A DNA stretch of 42,428 nt from NCBI GenBank assembly GCA_034698045.1, contig JAQGAU010000091.1, forward strand, positions 1-42,428, given 5' to 3'. The notes below the pieces were generated by a model, which was given only the letters and a program-made list of their open reading frames with translations, was not told the origin of the DNA and made no database searches. This DNA comes from Paramacrobiotus richtersi. Its lineage: Eukaryota > Tardigrada > Eutardigrada > Parachela > Macrobiotidae. A program made the position numbers and the translations under genes. Position 1 is the first letter of the stretch. Each line of letters opens with the position of its first letter. Of this stretch, positions 12,456 through 23,639 are shown piece by piece.

Positions 12456-13273
12456 CGTGTTCTGCAAGATATGAAGTGCCAGAGAATTTATATGTGGCTT
12501 AGGAACGATCTACGTGAATAATTGAATATTGTGTGTGTTTTTGCAATCGAAATATGGGACAGCTTGTTATTCGGACAATATTGAAATTTGCATTCGAAGC
12601 CGAGTTTCCGGTACGATGCGTGGAACGTAGCATTAGTATCATACGTGGAACATAGTAGCTACCGCCTGCAGTTCATCTGTCTTGCGACAGCGGTTATGAG
12701 ACAAAGGCTGACATCTGGCGGCAAAATTATTAAAGGCAGAAATGTTCCTGTTCGCCCACTCAAGTAGGGCGACTGACATCGACTGGAGCAACATATCCAT
12801 TCGTGTATTATTGAAGTGTAGATTCCTGATAGTTGTGATTCACATGAAATCAGTTTCTTCCAGTCGAGTCGTTGACAAAATCGGTTTTCTGTTTTGGAAC
12901 TATTTCTTTTCTGTGGATCAAGTTTCGGCTGTGTGCATGCTGGAATATTAACCACCAGCATATAGCGGAAAAGTATTGCTCAGCTAGCTTTCTTGTGACA
13001 AAATTTCGATGCCATTCCGTCGACAAAACTGTGCAATCGTATGTGTAATTTACGTTTGGGTAGGAGTACGCGGGATCTGTGGATCTGGGTGCCAAAATCA
13101 CGAGGAGAACTGGGAAAGCATTTTTTTCTGTAGAAACACAGGTATGAGACAGTTCTGGCAAACACCATTGTTACCAAGTTGTCAGCGATATGTATGTTGA
13201 GATTTTTTTCAACTTCTCGTGGTTTGTAGGGTATCGCAGGACGCGTCTTTAACGTATCCAATCATACTTGCAG
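12456..13273. other. Intergenic region and 5' UTR intron of the first helical-protein gene
   Basis: No coding feature seen. A stretch near 12710-12790 (ggcggcaaaatta, then tagggcgactg) resembles one near 14036-14100, so the upstream flanks of the tandem helical genes appear duplicated along with the genes. The region ends in the acceptor acttgcag at 13266-13273. Confidence 0.5.
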
Positions 13274-13285
13274 ATTCACTGCGCT

Positions 13286-13633
13286 ATGGCTCATTTGGAC
13301 ATGGAACTCGTCCTCGATATCGAGCTCTCCACGTCGAAACTGGAGACCGAGCTACTCCGCTTGAGGATCGCGACCGCCGAGGCAAAGTGTACAGCATTGC
13401 GGACTAGCATGGAGAAGGCCGGGGCCATGCTTGCCACTCACGCGTTGATGTACGTTGTTGCCGAGGTGCTGATGGAGAAGGCCAAGATCTTGCTGTCCAA
13501 GGAACAAGAGCACGAGACGAGGGTTAAAGGTTTGCTCGTCTTCAATCAAGCCAGAAAGCTTCTGGATCGGATTGCCGCGAAGGCCAGTGACGGTGACGAA
13601 GAGTCCAACGGGGAGGCGGAGCGTGAAGAATGA
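13286..13633 (+). CDS. Small helical protein, tandem family member 1
   Basis: 115 residues, intact, ending in TGA. No family recognised. The sequence is rich in A, L, E and K and reads as two or three long amphipathic helices: about residues 10-35 (LETELLRLRIATAEAKC), 45-70 (VVAEVLMEKAKILLSKE) and 80-98 (LVFNQARKLLDRIA). An acidic, probably disordered tail follows (DGDEESNGEAEREE). There is no signal peptide or membrane segment, so a cytosolic or nuclear site is inferred. The ATG lies 12 nt after the splice acceptor acttgcag. The two downstream paralogues repeat this arrangement, so a non-coding first exon is likely upstream. Confidence 0.75.
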   Translation: MAHLDMELVLDIELSTSKLETELLRLRIATAEAKCTALRTSMEKAGAMLATHALMYVVAEVLMEKAKILLSKEQEHETRVKGLLVFNQARKLLDRIAAKASDGDEESNGEAEREE

Positions 13634-14529
13634 AAGTGTTATGGCAAATCGACTGGTTATTGCTCCGGTTTATTTATGTGCTATCAGTTCTTGTACAAGT
13701 CGTTCTACAATGGTTGCGTTGTAAATGTAGTGTTATTTTCTACGATGTTTGGTGCAAACAGAAATTTCGATTCCTCAAGAAAAAAATCAGAAACGAAAAA
13801 GGTTATTAAATTGCAGGAAATTGTAATTTCGTTATTCCTGTGCCTCTATTATGCATTATCTGCAGCGAATTCACGATTATTCACCAACTTTGTTGCAAAG
13901 GAGGTGATCTTTTCAGTCGAAACCCTTGTCGTAACATGCATCGATCTTGGGAACCAATGACCGAACCATTACCAGTACCCATGCCTCATCCGCCTTCCGG
14001 CAGTAATTATTATGCACATGGTAAAAGACTGGCAAATGGCGGAAATAATACTCATGGCGAAATTGCTCCTCATCGCTGCCCACGTAGGGCGGCTGTCTTG
14101 GGCTTGGATGCAACAGGAATCATGTTGCTACAGATCATTCGCGTTCCACAGTGTATCTGTAAATGGTAAAGTTGCTGCGTAGCTACTAGCCTGTGTAGGT
14201 AAACGGTTTTCACATATCTCTTTCACTGAAAAAATCGGCAGAATTTGTTCTCAAGTGTACAACGAAATCCTGGATTCAGCAGCGGACTGGAAAACCACGT
14301 CTACGGTTACAGGAACAACTGCGGTTCCTCCCAGATCCCAATAGTCGCGACTTGTTTAGTTATTCTGGTATGTCATAATACGATATAGAATCATCGAAGT
14401 ACATACACGTGACTAATCTATTGCTAATTTACTGGCATATTGTTTAAAGTCTGAAAATCCCGTCTTAAATGAGCATTATCTGCATCTTTCCACTTGTGAT
14501 ATCAGTTCTTCGCTTTTATCCTTTCCCAG
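13634..14529. other. Spacer between helical genes 1 and 2
   Basis: AT-rich spacer. The open stretch 13957-14169 (PLPVPMPHPPSGSNYY...) is not convincing as a gene, since it lacks splice support and lies in a segment resembling 12710-12790. The region ends in the acceptor ctttcccag before gene 2. Confidence 0.45.
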
Positions 14530-14542
14530 CCTTTAATCAACG

Positions 14543-14824
14543 ATGGATCCCGAAAAAGTAATCACGGACCTACCCATGGTCCAGGCGACTGTCTCCGTGT
14601 TACAGCTGGAGCTGGATATTCTTCGCCTGAAACTCGCCTCCCGCAACGCGGAGTGCACGGGACTAGAAGCGCGAACCGGACTGCTGCTGGCCAATCATGC
14701 CAGCTGGAAGGCGTTCTTAATCGGTGCGGAGATGCTGGTGGACAAGGCGCAGTTGTTGAAGACCCAAGGAGAACAAAACCCGGCAGCAGTGATCGAAGCG
14801 GCTATAACGTTGAAAAAGGCGTAA
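14543..14824 (+). CDS. Small helical protein, tandem family member 2 (truncated by an in-frame TAA)
   Basis: 93 residues to a TAA at 14822-14824. It aligns with its neighbours through LELDILRLKLASRNAEC (compare ETELLRLRIATAEAKC in member 1) and AEMLVDKAQLLKTQGEQNP (compare EEAERLLEQGEEDP in member 3). In the same frame after the stop, 14825-14872 reads QALLKTAEKLRQQIE and then TGA. That is a natural continuation of the last helix and matches ARKLLDRIA in member 1. A single CAA-to-TAA change would explain it. The protein therefore lacks about 16 C-terminal residues unless the stop is read through. The ATG lies 13 nt after the acceptor ctttcccag, as in the paralogues. Confidence 0.7.
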   Translation: MDPEKVITDLPMVQATVSVLQLELDILRLKLASRNAECTGLEARTGLLLANHASWKAFLIGAEMLVDKAQLLKTQGEQNPAAVIEAAITLKKA

Positions 14825-15858
14825 CAGGCGCTGCTCAAGACCGCGGAAAAACTGCGCCAACAGATCGAGTGAGGAGGAATGTTGCGGTTCCTTTTATGAC
14901 AGGGGCAAACTATCGTGATACGGCTGGAAGTTATATTATCCTTAATTTGTCGATGTTCTTCCGATATTGTCTTTTTTTTGTAAAAATGCTGCGTTTGAAA
15001 TTTGCAAAGTTTGGTTGATATTTCTCAGCATTTCTTCTGTGTTTGAGTCTTTAAATGTTGTAGTAGTAGTTGGCTGTGTTTTCGTTCCTCGATTGCATGA
15101 TGCAATGGTTTATTTCCGGCTGAAAACAAACTTAACGTCCGCTGAGTGAGCTCTCGAATCTTGATGATATTTGCATAGAAATAATACTGGCAGAAGGCAA
15201 TAATGCCTGTCAGTCTGCGTTTGCCCCCCAGACGGCGGTTGTTAGCTTGTTACTGTGCATCGTAGTAAAACAGTTACTTAACAAACAATTCGGGCTTTGA
15301 TTTCTCGCAAAATCATGTTTTTGGGACCTCTTTGAAGACTGTGTTCAGACAGTATCAGCCTGTGCGATTCATACTTGACACTGTGTTGTTAATCGCCTCA
15401 GGCTAGAGTGAGTTAGCTTTTGTTCTGATAAATTTGGACAATAATTCTCCTGGAAGACTTCGTGCATATTCTGGTGGATTCTTATTCGGACTGTACACTG
15501 TTGAAGAACTGAAGAAGTATGCGCGATCTTTGGATTTGGACGGTGTAATCACGAGGAACTGTACAAGCAGTTCGTCTACTCTTATAGGTCAGAATAAGAC
15601 AGTATAAGACAGGTTCGACGGATTTTGATTTGGGTTCTTATAAAATTTCATGAATGTTGCTATTGTTGCGCGTAATCGTTCCGCGCAGTCAGAAGTGCCA
15701 CTAGCCCGCTAAACTGTTGATTTCTAAGTTACTTATGTTTGCGGTGTAGCTGCCATAAGAACGCCATGGGAGCTTTGACAGTGGTTCTATTCAAGTGACG
15801 TTTTTAATTTTTTATGCAGAATGTATACGATCCATCATCCGCACTCTCTACCTTGCAG
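14825..15858. other. Spacer between helical genes 2 and 3
   Basis: The first 48 bases are the stranded C-terminal codons of gene 2. The rest is AT-rich, with no gene, RNA or repeat I can name, ending in the acceptor accttgcag (15850-15858). Confidence 0.45.
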
Positions 15859-15871
15859 ATCTCAGCGCACA

Positions 15872-16243
15872 ATGTCGCACGAAGCTCACCTGGACATTCT
15901 GGATCTGGAACTGAGCAAACTCCTGGCAGCGGCCTCAACATTCCAGTTGGAGAAGCGAATACTTCAGCTGAAAATAGCATCTGCTAGTGCCAACGCCACG
16001 GCCTGGCTGGTGAAAAGTGAAATGTGTGCGGCCAATGTCGCCCGTGCCTCCTTGATCCACGCCATTAGCGTGCTGCTGGTGGAGGAAGCAGAGCGGCTGC
16101 TGGAGCAGGGTGAAGAGGATCCCGCGGCCAAGGCGGAAGGTGATATCGTCCTCGAGCGAGCCGAGTGGTTCATGGGGCGGTTTCGGGTCGGGGAGCGGGA
16201 CGATCTGGAGGAATCGAGCAAGGATGAGGAGCCTGTTGGATAG
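15872..16243 (+). CDS. Small helical protein, tandem family member 3
   Basis: 123 residues, intact, ending in TAG. It is a paralogue of the two upstream genes: an N-terminal helix LDILDLELSKLLAAAS, then FQLEKRILQLKIASASANA, then ASLIHAISVLLVEEAERLL, and an acidic tail (RDDLEESSKDEEPVG). An earlier in-frame ATG at 15821 is less likely as the start, because the acceptor accttgcag lies between the two and the ATG at 15872 is 13 nt after it, as in members 1 and 2. No known domain, signal peptide or membrane span. Confidence 0.75.
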   Translation: MSHEAHLDILDLELSKLLAAASTFQLEKRILQLKIASASANATAWLVKSEMCAANVARASLIHAISVLLVEEAERLLEQGEEDPAAKAEGDIVLERAEWFMGRFRVGERDDLEESSKDEEPVG

Positions 16244-17267
16244 AACGAGCGCATGATGGGGCAGTGTCCTTTCATTATTGTGGGTGGTTGTTGTCGAGCA
16301 AATCGATCGAAGTAGCTTCTGTTCTTAGAAAATACTGCTTCGTTAATGTTTTGTGCTTTGGCGGTTCTGTGCAAGTGTGCATATTAGAATTCACTGGTTT
16401 CCGTCTCAGTTTTTACTGAAGTTTAATTGCGATTTGCGATTCCAATATTTTCAAACGATTGTTTCCGAAATGAAACATAATCAAGGCGTACTTTTGGTTG
16501 CTATGTTGTGTTCCCCGATGTTCTCACAAGTCAGACTATTTTAGGGTTAAACAAATGTGGTTAAACATTCAAATCTGTGGTAGAAAGCAATGGACAGTTT
16601 TTGGTCGACTGATTTTTGTTTGGAAAAAGAGCGTTTTCGAAATAATTTGCCGATCCTTTTTCGCATTTTTCTCCATACTAATTTATTCTCGGAAGAGTGT
16701 GGTCTCCGTTTACCATGAAACTGTGCAGCCCGCAGAGTCTGACGAAAACATTCGAAATCAAACAGACTTCAACCTAGTTTTCGATTATGGCGAGACTAGT
16801 TTCCGTTGCGGTTTCTGAAAGCAAAAAATTTCGATAATACGGGGCGGCCGAGCGTATCCTGCCAGGTCTATACATATGATCTATACATATATGGTCTGTA
16901 CATGTATATGGTCTATACATATATATACATATGAATAATTAATGAACAGGCCTGCATGAACATCTGAACTGACGTAATGTCGAGCAACAGAATTTTTTTA
17001 TTAGCTTGGTTTCAAGGTGACCTTAAATATTGTGCATAGTTCAGTGTGTCCTGTGTCGGTATAATATTTTTTTTAAAAAAAAGACGTGTGACCCCTTTTC
17101 GACTGTGGGGAGTATAATAATATCATCCGTTTCCGCTGATTGCTAACGTTTTGCAGATTTTTGTGATCTATTTTATCTTGAATCAGATAGATAGGTATAA
17201 TTATGACGATATATCCATATGGAGTGCACAATGCATTTGTTCTCTTGATTGCTAAGCGAGCGGCTTC
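16244..17267. other. Intergenic region downstream of the helical cluster
   Basis: AT-rich. Open stretches at 16353-16818 are unsupported by splice signals or similarity. It contains the tatacat-type simple repeat at 16864-16935. Confidence 0.5.
16864..16935 (+). repeat. Imperfect simple tandem repeat (ggtctatacatat type)
   Basis: About five degenerate units of 13-16 bp built on tctatacatat, with interruptions such as gtctgtacatgt. Confidence 0.7.
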
Positions 17268-17505
17268 GGTTAACAACTTAACAGTAACCTGAAACTTTTC
17301 CGTATCCATTTGTTCTTGATCTCCTAACACGAAACACAAACGGTAAAGACGTACACACCCTTCCGCTTCACTGCCGTTGCGAATTGACCTTCCTTCCCGA
17401 GAGACTACCGGCATAGTTACGATTAATTACTTACTACGTTACCGTATATGTGGGAAATGGGGATGCGTTGCATCGAGGGATGTGTCTAGGTTATGTTATA
17501 CCGCT
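17268..17505 (+). repeat. Chemoreceptor-array block A, copy 1
   Basis: A non-coding block of about 230 bp marked by taacctgaaactttt, aacacaaacgg, gagagactaccggcatagtt and ttaccgtatatgtggga. It recurs at about 19628, 22948 and 28351 in the same orientation. In the first three cases it lies on the 3' side of a minus-strand receptor gene. It marks the tandem duplication unit. Confidence 0.7.
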
Positions 17506-17818
17506 GTAGAAGTTGTTGTCGTGTTGTCACTCATTCGGTAAAAGGTTTTTCAACAGTACGCAGTTGCGCAGACTAAATATAGAGAAAATGCAAAAGCTAT
17601 CAAGCAAAGGAACACAACTAATGATTTCGAACTGTCGTCATGTACGTTCCAGCTGCAAAAAAAAGCATTTGGATATCATGCAAAGGCTTTTGCTGACAAT
17701 GAGCCAGCTCTCTATGGTAGCAAATTCTTTTATAAGTTAATTAATTTTATCAATTAACAGTGTATAAACGACACTGTACACTTGCCTGTGTAATTGTACA
17801 CCACACAAGATCATTTGA

Positions 17819-19215
17819 TTAACATGTTTTCATTTGAGTAGTGTTCAGCGACTGCGGTGTAATGGAATCCTTAATCATGTCCTTTATCAGCACAGCATAC
17901 GTGATGAAAAATCCAATTATCTACAACAGCAATAAAATATAGAAAGAAACTGATTGAACGGCTTCGAATCAGCATTGCTTCCTTACGGTAGCCACAAAAC
18001 TGCGATCCATAGTAAAAGTCTTCCAGACTGTCAGTCGCATCGGTGTCACGGGAAAGGTTTGTAGGGTGGATTTGTAGTCGTCAAAGGCTATGTACTCCAA
18101 GAAGGGTCTGCTCGATGGGTAAAGCTGGACCTCCTCCAGAAGATTTCCAATCGTTGTATCAATCTATAGTTGTTAAAACTCAAGTACTGACCGGTATTGT
18201 ACCGAATGCATTGAGGAATTCTTTCGAAAATACACAATGGTACTACCTTATCGTGCAGTCTAATAGCTATGATCACCGGAGAAGCAGTCAGAAAAATATT
18301 CCATAACATGGTTAGCGCCTTCATCGTCATCACATCTGCCGGTATATTTTCAAATTCATCCAGAAATCCCAATGTTGTAACGAGGCTGGCCGATATGCTC
18401 AAGAATACCAGCTCGGTAAACAACTCATCCATGACTCGCATGTGGGTACGCAGTTTCAGCAAGTACCGGTGCTTATTATGTACTGTCTCCACATCAAAAA
18501 CATCCGCGTTCCGACTTGCACTGGAAACAGTAGCCACGAGTTCCTGACAGCAAAACACGCATCGGAAAAACAGAATCATCACCACATCGCCGATCAGTGT
18601 TGGTACACCTATGCCGAAAAGAGCGAACGAATGCCAAATCCCAGGATATCGCATGATAAAGGTGCCGAGAAGGACAGAAGGCGCTTTTTGCCGGTTGCGT
18701 TCGTCGCTGTATGTTTTGTATGCACACCCGTAGACGACCGCATGAAGCAATACATACACCAGCAGAATACCGAGTTCTTTTTTTCTAGCTCTGTTGTTCG
18801 CTTGTTGACAATCGAACCCTTTACCAACGCTCTTCGCCGAAACGGATAGCGAACGTTCGGTTTGGAATAGCTTGTGGAACTGTTTCTGTTTGATGCAGAA
18901 AACGGCTAGCAAGCCTAATGTCGCGAGGTGTTTGAATTTATATCTGGCCTGCGCGATGAATTGTTTTACACTGTCAACCGTCCAAAACTCCTCCATCGTG
19001 ACAACAGCGGCAAAGACTAAAACACCCAGCCAGTAGAACAACTGGAGAAGCGAACGAATAAATTTGCCGGTGCCGCCGGTGCGCTTGACTATCCCAGTAT
19101 CTGCTATGTGGTTTGTTGTGAAACCGTTTTCTGATAATGGAAAAAAGACTGATAGGATGGTCCAGGAGTATCCATAGCTTCCGTGCAGTGGAGCCGTCGT
19201 CTTTTTAATTATCAT
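17819..19215 (-). CDS. Gustatory-receptor-like seven-transmembrane chemoreceptor A
   Basis: Three exons on the minus strand: 18247-19215 (323 codons), 17987-18163 (59 codons) and 17819-17920 (33 codons plus TAA), giving 415 residues. Both introns (83 and 66 bp) are phase 0. C-terminal phase-0 introns and the final helix with a TY motif (GFFITYAVLIKD) are marks of the invertebrate Gr/Or superfamily of ligand-gated ion channels. The N-terminus follows HGSYGYSWTILSVFFPL. Hydrophobic spans include LLQLFYWLGVLVFAAVV, ELGILLVYVLLHAVVYG, GVPTLIGDVVMILFF and TMLWNIFLTASPVIIAI. A loop before the last helix holds TFTMDRSFVAT. The ligand is unknown. It is a close paralogue of the next receptor gene. The start ATG at 19215 is the first available in frame. 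Confidence 0.82.
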
Positions 19216-19627
19216 GACTGATAATAATCATAAAATATGTCACGAAAATTTTGCAATACAGACTGACACATTCAGACGGCAGTATGTTCTCCTTTTTAGA
19301 CTTACGGCGAAAGTCCCAAAACCCGGTGGGAATGTTCCGCCCAAATTATCATGAGCCAATTGTTTATTGGTCTAAGGTTCCCTAGTTGTTCTGAGTTTAC
19401 TCGAGTTCCAGTGGGGCACCGCGCGAACAAGCTTCTGTGTAAATCTTGTTCTATTGAGCTAATTCGTGGCTGCCCACTTAGCGATTAGCAATTTGCCCTC
19501 CAGAGCGAGTCCAAAATGTTACACTTTTGATAGATATGTTACGGATTATTTTAATGAAAGGCAAAAACGATTATGGCGATGCACGGACTTGCCTTGTCCT
19601 TCCTGGCTGTACGCCGTACGTCTACTG

Positions 19628-19858
19628 TATATAAACGTTACCAATAAGCTGGAAATTTTCCGTACCTATTCGTTCTTGGTCTCTTGGCACGTAAAACAAA
19701 CGATCCAGACATACATTCCTCTGTGCTGTCATTATAAGTTTACCATAAATTCCTGAGAGAGTTCTGGCATAGTTGCGAATAATCACTTACTGTGTTACCG
19801 CATGTAGGAATGCTTTACATCGAGGGTCACGCCTAGATTGTGCTTGCGTTGTATAACG
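19628..19858 (+). repeat. Chemoreceptor-array block A, copy 2
   Basis: Same order of landmarks as copy 1: ctggaaattttccgtacct, gtaaaacaaacg, cctgagagagttctggcat, gtgttaccgcatg. It lies 3' of receptor gene B. Confidence 0.65.
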
Positions 19859-20327
19859 CAGGACGTTTTATCATGTATCCCACGGTACCACCATGTAATG
19901 CACCACGGTACAAGGCTTCTGTCTGCGCCCTGCGCGGCTCGCTTCTTGTTATAGAACGAAGTTTAACTGAGATATGTAGTCTTCAAAGCCGCTGCAAACC
20001 TAAATACTTTAGACAATACATAAATATTTCAAGCAAAATATCATAAATAAATGATTTCCAACAGGTCCTCCAGGTGTATATTGGGACTATCAGAAAGCAT
20101 TTGATACCGTGCAAAGGTTTTTATTGAGCCAGGTCTCTGCAGTAGTACCAGTAGCAAACATTCATGATCATACTTTTGCCGGTGTGTAAACGACGTAATT
20201 TACATATTACTGTACTGTATATGCCCGTAAAGCTAGGCCGTTCTAAAATGGTGAAACCGGCGTGAATGCATTAGGTCTGGACAAGCAAGATTATCTGCGA
20301 ATTACTAGATGTTTATTCAGTAGGTTA

Positions 20328-21754
20328 TCAGCGACGAGTAGCGTTGGACGATGGCTGCGTAATGGAATCGTTAACGATGTCCTTTATCACCAACGCGTAC
20401 GTGACGAAAAGTCCAATTATCTGTAAACAGCAAAAAAAAAACAGAAGGGCGACTTCAAAACAGCATCTGGGTCTTCTTACGCTTGCCACAAAACTGCGAT
20501 CCATAGTAAAAGTCCTCCACACCGTCAGTCGCATCGGCGTGACATGAAACGCTTGTAAGGTGGCTTTGTAATTGTCAAAGGTCACGTATTCCAACGAGGG
20601 TCTGTTCAATGGATAAATTTGAACCTGTTCCAGCATATCTCCAATGATGGCATCAGTCTGTAGTAGTTTAAAATCAAGCATCAAAACTATATAAATACAA
20701 ACGCCATATGGGCAGTCTCTTTCCAAAAGTACAGTACCTTATCGTGCAGCCCAATAGCTATGACAACTGGGGAAGCGGTTAAAAAAATATTCCATAACAT
20801 GGTGAACGCGTTTATCACCACCACTTCTACCGGCATATTTTCAAATTCATCCAGGAATCCCAGTGTAGTAACGAGACTGGCCGATATGCTCACAAATATC
20901 ATCTCGGTAAACAACTCATCCATCACTTTCACGTGGGTACGCAGTTTTAGCAAGTAACGGTGCTTTTTCTGCACTGTTTCCACATCAAAAACGTCCGCAT
21001 TCCGGCTTGAACTGGAAACAGTAGCCACGATTTCCTGACAGCAAAACACACATCGGAAAAACAAACACATTACAATCTCGCCGATTAATGTCGGTACACC
21101 GCTTCCGAAAGCAGCGATCGAATACCAGATCCACGGATATCGCATGATGAAGGTACCGAAAAGGGCAGAAGGCACATTACCGCGTTTTTGCCGGTCGCGC
21201 ACACTGCTGTATGTTTTTGCAGCACATCCATAAACGACTGCGTGAAGCACAACATAGACCAGCAGAATGCCGAGTTCTTTTTTCTTGGCTCTATCCTGCA
21301 CTTCTTCACAGTCAAGTCTTTTGCCAACGCTCTCCGCAAAGAACTCTAGCGAACGTTCAGATGCGCATATCTTGTGGAACCGTTTCTGTTTGATGTAGAA
21401 TACGGCCAGTAAAATCAGTGTCGCGATCTGCTTGAACCTATATCTGGTCTGCCATATGAATTCTTTAGCGCCCACAGCCATGTAAAACTCATCCATCACG
21501 GTAAAACCTGAAAAGACTGCAACACCCACCCAGTAGAGCAGCTGGAGAAAAGAACGAACAATTTTGCCGGTGCTGTTTCTCAGCCCCGCTTTTGCTGTTT
21601 GATCTGTTGAGAAACAGTTATTCGATAATGGTAAAAAGATTGACAAGATGATCCAGGAGTATCCGTGCAACGGAGATAGCATTTTCTGGGATAGCATTAA
21701 GACAGTTTGCATTAATAATGCGTTTTGCACTTTAACGGCAGCACGGCCATTCAC
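20328..21754 (-). CDS. Gustatory-receptor-like seven-transmembrane chemoreceptor B
   Basis: Three exons on the minus strand: 20738-21754 (339 codons), 20481-20657 (59 codons) and 20328-20420 (30 codons plus TAA), giving 428 residues. Intron positions and phases (0, 0) are the same as in receptor A, and exon 2 has the same length. Clear spans are SWIILSIFLPL, LLQLLYWVGVAVFSGFTV, LGILLVYVVLHAVVYG, GVPTLIGEIVMCLFF, MLWNIFLTASPVVIAI and the last helix IIGLFVTYALVIKD with the superfamily TY motif. The 60-bp second intron has no stop in frame, so a naive reading would retain it. Upstream methionines at 21754, about 21708 and nearby all remain possible starts, because receptor A begins closer to the conserved HG.YSW motif. 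Confidence 0.82.
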
Positions 21755-22947
21755 GAGCTATGAAAGGCAGAACATGCGGTACAGTACGGCAGTAGAAAAG
21801 CAGCAATGTTCTGCCGACTCATCATGAGCGAATCCAAGTCAACATTTCTAGGTCTGCCGAGTTGTTCTGCGTTTGCTTTCGATTCCCATGAGGTGTCGTC
21901 GAAACGCTTCTGTTTAAACCTAGTTCAATTCCCCTAATTTGCAGGTGGCTTACTAACAATCAGCATGATGGGCAAATGTGTGAATCTGGTTTAAATCTGC
22001 AGCGCATTGGTTTATAACGCTCCGAAAAGTATAAGCCTCCGTACTCGGTGCCGATTTCAAAGAAAACACGGCACATGTTATCGAACTTCTAACCGCTACA
22101 AGTTATCCAAAACAGCCGTCGAAAAGTGGTAGAGAGGGTATCACTTTCGAAAAAGAGAGAACGGCGCCCGTTTCTATGTACAACGAACACTCCTTAGGAA
22201 TTTTATGGCAAAAGCAAAGAGTCTGCTTGGCTCGGTGAAGCTAGCTGCGCACAGACAGTTACAACAGCGGATGACAACGACAAAAACCGGTCTTTTTAGT
22301 ATTATTCTTAATATATCTCACTACAGTAGCCAAGCCCAAATAGCAGATAACTGATAACTTTTGAGGTGGCCAACACCAAATGGAGGGGAAAGGAAGTACG
22401 TATACATCAGCATTGTTTGCTTCGGTCCTGCATGCCGGTCATGGAGCGACCGCGTACAGTACAGCGACCGCATCTGTAGAGAAACGTTGGTCCGTTGCAC
22501 TTATTTACAAAGGATGCATCAGTTGAATTCTGACAGCTGCAAATCGTACGGCAGTAACTGTGAACGATGGGTCGACCACCATCGAGGGAACCAAAAGCCA
22601 AGGAAGAATGATGTGCTCCTTCGATGAATTTGTCGGCTACACGATATCCTTAAGGTGGATGTTTAACTGACCCTGGCTAAGTTTCGCCGATTAAATCTGC
22701 TCTGTGATGAAACACAAAATTTGTGATAGGGCTTTCGACTACACACCTACTGCAAACAGTAGTTTAGTATCCGCATCTGCAGTCTGTAGTCACCCAGCCT
22801 TGTGCGTTACAGTTCAATCCTCTTTTTTACCAATTGAAAACTGAGGAGAATAACAGGTGTCTCTCGCTTGTCGGAAGCGGGCCCAAACCACGGTTTGCTG
22901 GTAAACGTAAGTCGCAAGCAATAAATACTGAATATATCTGTCGGTGT
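21755..22947. other. Upstream flank of receptor B, including array block B copy 1
   Basis: No gene recognised. 21830-21960 resembles 19340-19470 upstream of receptor A, so the 5' flanks were copied with the genes. From about 22003 to 22700 is block B, which recurs at about 24029-24720. Confidence 0.55.
22003..22700 (+). repeat. Chemoreceptor-array block B, copy 1
   Basis: A non-coding block of about 0.7 kb. Landmarks shared with copy 2 are cgcattggtttataac, cacatgttatc, aaaaccggt, gaagtacgtatac, gagaaacgttggtc, aatgatgtgctc and gctaagttt..cgattaaatctgctct. Confidence 0.65.
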
Positions 22948-23172
22948 CTAACTTTATCAATAACCTGAAATTCTTCATTAGTTCTTGGTTACCAAACACA
23001 AACGGTCTAGACATACGTACATAAACCATGCCGCTGTGCTGTCAGTGTGAATTTACCGTAAATTCCTGAGAGACTGCCGGCGTTGTAGCGATTAATCACT
23101 CACCGTGTTATAATACACGTGGGAAGGTATTACATCAAGGATCCCGCTTAGGTTATGCTTGTACTGGTTAAG
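22948..23172 (+). repeat. Chemoreceptor-array block A, copy 3
   Basis: Landmarks taacctgaaattctt, caaacacaaacggtc, cctgagagactgccggc and acgtgggaaggtattac. It sits 3' of the decayed receptor copy at 23640-23950. Confidence 0.65.
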
Positions 23173-23639
23173 GTCCAAAGGAGCTCTTACCCTTTGTTAT
23201 TAAAACGTAGTATTAATGGCTTCGTCATCCGCTCGAAGCATCATGGTACAAGTACGGTACGAATTTTATCTGCGCAGATCCCATAATATTAAGAGCGAAA
23301 TTTTATTGAAATACATCCTCTAAAACCGCTGCAAAGCAAATATTCTAAGTACAGTAATACATAAATATTTCAAGTCAATATAACAACTAATGGTTTCAAC
23401 CAGCTGCAGAGAAATTATCAGAAAGCAAACTATGAAAACGCTTTTGTTGAGCCAGCTCTCGCAAACCATCATACTTTACCGGTGTGTAGACTACCATAGA
23501 CATCGAATACCAGCAAAACTAAACTGTTTCAGAGGGTGAGACCGCTAAGAATGCATTGCTACAGGTCTGGCCAAGCAAGATTATTGCGAGGCTTCTCCTG
23601 GTTTACACAACAAGTTATCACCCATGAGTACCGTTGAAC

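Noticed and set aside
13957-14169. Proline-rich open frame between helical genes 1 and 2
   Set aside because: It lies in a segment duplicated from the flank near 12.7 kb, where the frame is not kept, so it is unlikely to code.
17850-17870. gtgtaatgg at the receptor 3' ends, like the A-box repeats
   Set aside because: On the minus strand this is coding sequence for the conserved DSIT residues of the receptors, so the likeness is chance.
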